DNA of 64,000 nucleotides, taken from positions 1,054,001 to 1,118,000 of the forward strand of contig NZ_FWWR01000009.1 in NCBI RefSeq assembly GCF_900176115.1, read 5' to 3'. How positions within the stretch are numbered: position 1 is the stretch's first letter; each line of letters opens with the position of its first letter. The stretch is from Peptoniphilus asaccharolyticus DSM 20463. Its GTDB lineage: Bacteria; Bacillota; Clostridia; Tissierellales; Peptoniphilaceae. The translations under genes were made by a program, and so were the position numbers. This document shows, in pieces, positions 55,004 to 64,000 of this stretch. Under the pieces are notes generated by a model that was given only the letters and a program-made list of their open reading frames with translations, was not told the DNA's origin and made no database searches.

Positions 55004-55063
55004 TAATTTACATTATGAGCAGTTTGCGGACGGAACGGTAAAATGTATCGAAGATGAGATACC
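55004..55063 (+). repeat. HsdS inverted repeat IR-N, left arm
   Basis: These 60 bp match the reverse complement of 59117-59176 with one mismatch (55037). They encode the conserved stretch before TRD1. Recombination between the arms would swap both TRDs of the active gene. Confidence 0.92.
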
Positions 55064-55736
55064 ATTTGATGTGCCAAATTCGTGGCAATGGGTTAGACTT
55101 GGAACAATATTTGAACATAATACCGGAAAAGCATTGAATTCTTCTAATACTGAAGGTGTGATGCTAACATATATCACTACATCAAATTTATATTGGGATA
55201 GGTTTGAATTTGATTCAATAAAAGAGATGCCCTTTACTGATGCTGAGATTGAGAAATGTACGGTAAAAAAAGGCGACCTTTTAGTTTGCGAAGGTGGTGA
55301 TATTGGGCGTTCTGCTATTTGGTGTTATGATAATGAAATACGAATCCAAAATCATATACATCGTTTGAGAAGTTACATTTCTTTGTCAAATCGATTCTAT
55401 TACTATGTTCTTTATTTATGGAAAATACAAGAACGCATAGGCGGTCAAGGTATAGGGTTGCAAGGGTTATCTTCAAAAGCATTACATAAAATTTTAGTAC
55501 CTTTACCTACGATAAATGAACAACAGAATATCGTTGATAAATTAGATTACATTTTCGATTGTATATCTGATTTGGATATTCAAAAAGATGATTTTATTTC
55601 GTTAGTTGATCTTGTAAAATCAAAAATTCTAGACCTTGCCATTCGTGGCAAACTTGTTCCGCAAGACCCAAATGATGAGCCTGCTTCTGTTTTGCTTGAA
55701 CGCATAAGAGCCGAAAAAGAAGAACTTATAAAATCA

Positions 55737-55799
55737 GGTAAAATCAAGCGTGATAAAAAGGAATCTGTCATCTTCAAAGGTGAGGATAACTCTTATTAT
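55737..55799 (+). repeat. HsdS inverted repeat IR-M, left arm
   Basis: These 63 bp are the exact reverse complement of 58354-58416. They encode the conserved GKIKRDKKESVIFKGEDNSY stretch between TRD1 and TRD2. Recombination here would exchange TRD2 only. Confidence 0.95.
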
Positions 55800-56339
55800 G
55801 AGAACTTGCCCTCAAATTGGGCTTTGACATCGCTCGGAATGATTTCGAAAGTTATTACAAAAGGAACGACACCGAGAGGCGGAAATGTTTCGTACACATC
55901 ATCGGGTATTGGATTTTTAAGAGCAGAAAATATTTTAGGATACGACAAACTTAATCTTGATAACTTAAAGTATGTTGATGATAAAACCCATACTGGTTTT
56001 CTGAAGCGCTCAATTCTAGAAAGCAACGATATCTTAATTACTATTGCAGGTACTCTTGGCAGAACGGCTATTGTTACTGAAAGTGCGTTGCCGCTTAACA
56101 CTAATCAGGCAGTTGCACTTGTAAGACTTGTAACTACGAAATTTGTAAATATTAAATATCTAATTTACGCTATAAATTCGAGTAAAATTAAAAAGGATTT
56201 GTTACATCAGGAAGTTGCAATGGCTATTCCAAATCTGTCCTTAGAAAACATTTATGATTGTAAAATTCCTTTGCCACCGATTGAAGAACAAAACCGTATA
56301 TCCGAAGTGATAGACAAAATTTTTGTTGTGCTTGATATA

Positions 56340-56373
56340 ATAGAACAGAGCCTCAATTGAGACTCTGTTCTAT
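56340..56373. repeat. Palindrome where the two silent cassettes meet tail to tail
   Basis: ATAGAACAGAG (56340-56350) and CTCTGTTCTAT (56363-56373) flank CTCAATTGAG; one symmetric mismatch. Both cassettes end here with IEQSLN and TGA on opposite strands, sharing 8 bp. Confidence 0.9.
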
Positions 56374-56886
56374 GTATTTGTATAATTCTTCTATAGCATT
56401 AACAATTTTAACTTGTTCGTTTTTTGGTGGTAAGGGAATCAACTTTTTAGAGAACTCAGAAATCCAATAACGCTTATGATTGTAATTATCACACTCTACT
56501 ACTTGCATAGCATAGTAAGCAAATTTAGTATTGATAAGTTTTTCTTTCGCTGCAAGGATTTTCATAGCCGAGGATTTAACTTTAAACGTAAAATCAACAT
56601 ACTTGCTGTCAGTTGTAAAATCGTCAAATATGATTACAGGCAATTCTGTTTTAATTCCGTAAGTTTCATTTGTATAGCCAATTATAAAAGATTTTCCTGC
56701 TGTTAATACCGGCGTTTGATAATCATCTTTATAATCGGTTGACTTAACGATATATGGTGTAGGTTGCTCATAATCAAGTACATCTTCTAATCTTACGAAT
56801 GTCCAACTTTTGGGAATTTCAAAAGGTACTTCATCTGAAATGTCAACAGTGTTTTCGCCTATCTTCTCATAATAAGAGCCATAGAC
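56353..56886 (-). pseudogene. hsdS: Silent hsdS cassette B (one target-recognition domain)
   Basis: The minus-strand frame opens after a TAA at 56887 with GSYYEKIGENTVDISDEVPF and IPKSWTFVRLEDVLDYEQ, a TRD start, and runs to LIPLPPKNEQVKIV and the stop. It is one half-HsdS, with no start codon or promoter. It shares the 15-mer CTCTTATTATGAGAA (56864-56878, inverted) with cassette A at 55790-55804, the point just before its TRD2. So it looks like a third, interchangeable TRD2. Confidence 0.82.
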
Positions 56887-56949
56887 TTATGGGAAGTATA
56901 ATATATTTGCGGCTTTTTGTCGTGAATATATATACGGAGGTCTTTTATT

Positions 56950-57759
56950 ATGAAAGGACAAACAACATTTGAAGAACACCTAAGAAAGAGCAATCTTTCG
57001 GAAAACACCATCACATCGTATGTGTGGACGGTAAACTTTTATCATTCACATTACGACAGCGTAAGCAAGGAAAATCTGCTTGCTTATAAAGGCTATTTGA
57101 TGGAATTTTTTAAGCCGAAAACGGTCAATCTGCGAATACAGGCAATCAATAAGTATTTGGAGTATTTGGGCAAAGAACGATTGCAACTTAAAGCCGTTAA
57201 GGTTCAACAGAAAAATTTCTTAGAGAATGTAATCAGCAATGCAGATTACAAATTTCTAAAAAAGCAGTTAAAGAAAGACGGAAATATGGAATGGTACTTT
57301 GTTGTGTGGTATCTTGCCGCAACCGGTGCCCGTGTAAGCGAATTGATTCAGATTAAAATTGAACACGTGGAGCTTGGCTATTTTGATTTGTATTCGAAAG
57401 GTGGTAAATTACGAAGATTATACATACCGAAAAAATTGAGAAATGAAACTTTGGATTGGCTGGAGGAAACGCATCGTTCCTCCGGCTATCTTTTTCTTAA
57501 TCGTTATGGTGAAAGAATTACTACAAGAGGTGTTTCACAGCAGCTAAAAAATTACGCTGATAAATATGGTCTTGATAAAAAAGTTGTTTACCCACACTCT
57601 TTCCGCCATCGTTATGCAAAGAATTTTCTTGAGAAATATAATGATATTGCTTTACTTGCTGACCTTATGGGACACGAAAGTATTGAAACAACAAGAATAT
57701 ATCTTCGACGCACAGCAAGTGAACAACAAGCACTTGTCGATAAAATAGTCACTTGGTAA
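56950..57759 (+). CDS. Tyrosine recombinase of the hsdS inversion locus
   Basis: The 269-residue protein has an N-terminal SAM-like DNA-binding domain (FEEHLRKSNLSENTITSYVW) and a catalytic domain with Arg in TGARVSEL, His-x-x-Arg in PHSFRHRYAKNF, His in LMGHESIETTRIY and the nucleophile Tyr in RIYLRR. The short XerC/D-like form is the type that accompanies inverting hsdS genes (for example CreX/PsrA in streptococci). CGGAGG lies 9 nt upstream. It lies between the silent and active hsdS copies, inside the segment it would invert. Confidence 0.9.
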   Translation: MKGQTTFEEHLRKSNLSENTITSYVWTVNFYHSHYDSVSKENLLAYKGYLMEFFKPKTVNLRIQAINKYLEYLGKERLQLKAVKVQQKNFLENVISNADYKFLKKQLKKDGNMEWYFVVWYLAATGARVSELIQIKIEHVELGYFDLYSKGGKLRRLYIPKKLRNETLDWLEETHRSSGYLFLNRYGERITTRGVSQQLKNYADKYGLDKKVVYPHSFRHRYAKNFLEKYNDIALLADLMGHESIETTRIYLRRTASEQQALVDKIVTW

Positions 57760-57764
57760 AAGCA

Positions 57765-57792
57765 CAGCCGCCCTCGTTTTCGAGGACGGCTG
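57765..57792. terminator. Hairpin between recombinase and hsdS (convergent)
   Basis: CAGCCG then CCTCG pair with CGAGG then CGGCTG around TTTT. It sits between two convergent stop codons and probably stops transcription from both sides, although the T run is poor. Confidence 0.6.
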
Positions 57793-57795
57793 ATC

Positions 57796-63552
<5,757 letters not shown>

Positions 63553-63665
63553 ATCTGTTATCCTCCTGTAAAAGTCTTGCTTCCTGATAATTAAAATTAT
63601 CGGAAGTTAATAGTAAATACTAATTTTATAAACTCTATGTAGGCTTTTCTGATTTTAATTAAATT

Positions 63666-63878
63666 TTATTTTGTGTCATCAGGAATGAATTCCATGATGT
63701 CCTCTATATTACAATTTAACGCCAAACAAATTTTACCTAAAATATCTACTGTCACATTTTCGCCTTTGCTCATTTTTGTAATTGTGTAATTGCTAATATC
63801 AGCAGCTTTAGCAAGGTCCTTCTTCTTCATATCGTGGTCAATTAATAACTTCCACAACTTTTTATAACTCACAGTCAT
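63666..63878 (-). CDS. XRE-family helix-turn-helix regulator
   Basis: A 70-residue single-domain Cro/C1-type protein: KLLIDHDMKKKDLAKAADIS, NYTITKMSKGENVTVDIL and LALNCNIEDIMEF form the HTH fold of the YozG/XRE group. AAGAGGTAG precedes the ATG. It lies 113 bp upstream of hsdR on the same strand and could control it, as C proteins do in some R-M systems. That link is inference. Confidence 0.85.
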   Translation of the reverse strand: MTVSYKKLWKLLIDHDMKKKDLAKAADISNYTITKMSKGENVTVDILGKICLALNCNIEDIMEFIPDDTK

Positions 63879-64000
63879 AATCTACCTCTTAAAGATTTAA
63901 TAATAACTACACAAGTATATTATATAACAAAGTCTAAAAATTCCAATGATAATCGAGCAATACCATTATTTTGTTTAGTAGTTGCGATACAACAAATAGT

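Larger units (their letters stand above)
55002..56360 (+). pseudogene. hsdS: Silent hsdS cassette A (two target-recognition domains, no start)
   Basis: The frame opens right after a TGA at 54999 with NLHYEQFADGTVKCIEDEIP, the same words as residues ~70-90 of the active HsdS, and continues through TRD1 (VPNSWQWVRLGTIFEHNTG), the central repeat DLAIRGKLVPQDPNDEPASV, and TRD2 (LPSNWALTSLGMISKVITKG) to EEQNRISEVID and the stop. It lacks the first ~70 residues, a start codon and a promoter. It is inverted relative to the active gene and shares long repeats with it, so it is best read as a silent donor for inversion rather than a decaying gene. Confidence 0.87.

Noticed and set aside
55002-56360. 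Second active Type I specificity gene
   Set aside because: No start codon, promoter or first ~70 residues; the frame is closed by TGA immediately before the shared repeat.
56950-57759. Prophage integrase
   Set aside because: No phage genes or att-like tRNA junction are nearby. Position between inverted hsdS copies fits an inversion recombinase.

Overview
The window is low-GC DNA (roughly one third G+C by eye) with compact operons, AGGAGG-type ribosome binding sites, some TTG/GTG starts and intrinsic terminators. The gene set (serine dehydratase AB, Na+-coupled amino acid symporters, LrgAB, AbgT, a heterodimeric ABC exporter, a CD1871A-type CXXC protein, ykkC-type riboswitch control of purine genes) fits an anaerobic Firmicute, most likely Tissierellia/Peptoniphilaceae-like (Anaerococcus, Peptoniphilus, Parvimonas relatives). 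That placement is an inference from gene content.

Layout. 0-2.7 kb: the 5' part of rpoN (sigma-54) running off the left edge, tRNA-Arg(CCT), and a pyrC-elaA operon. 2.7-8.7 kb: AbgT transporter, then sdaAB-sdaAA-symporter-gltS for serine and glutamate use. 8.7-10.2 kb: a HEPN-motif protein fused to a degenerate nuclease-like domain, and a 460-bp gene-free interval that folds like a large structured RNA on the minus strand. 10.2-16.4 kb: tadA, PAP2 phosphatase, DUF3787, heterodimeric ABC exporter, signal peptidase I, DUF1361 protein. 16.4-26.6 kb: lrgAB, walJ-surE-hydrolase, an SSS symporter and a metal P-type ATPase, with two 1117-bp IS30-type copies, one inside the lrgB stop codon and one inside the ATPase. 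26.6-33.7 kb: iron-complex ABC uptake operon, threonine aldolase, CobD/HisC-like aminotransferase, OmpR-type two-component system. 33.8-36.3 kb: a four-gene redox/membrane cassette (CD1871A, NapH-like Fe-S protein, TlpA-like lipoprotein, CPBP protease). 36.3-37 kb: decayed IS200. 37.5-43.2 kb: phospholipase D and hydrolase, a zinc ribbon/TPR/SH3 membrane protein, a NIF3-insert-like protein, a class V aminotransferase. 43.2-49.6 kb: guaB followed by a PRPP-type (ykkC-2b) riboswitch and purE-purM-purN-purD-purH. 49.7-53.9 kb: barnase-barstar pair, M20 amidohydrolase, rlmH, tpx, an ATP-grasp ligase.

54.2-63.9 kb is an acquired island: TnpV and a small partner ORF, then a complete Type I restriction-modification system (hsdR-hsdM-hsdS, minus strand). 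Two further hsdS cassettes lack starts and promoters, and a tyrosine recombinase gene lies between them and the active hsdS. A 60-bp near-perfect and a 63-bp perfect inverted repeat link active and silent hsdS. A 15-bp inverted repeat and a palindrome link the two silent cassettes. This is the architecture of a phase-variable HsdS inversion system able to combine two first and three second target-recognition domains. It is the most striking system in the window.
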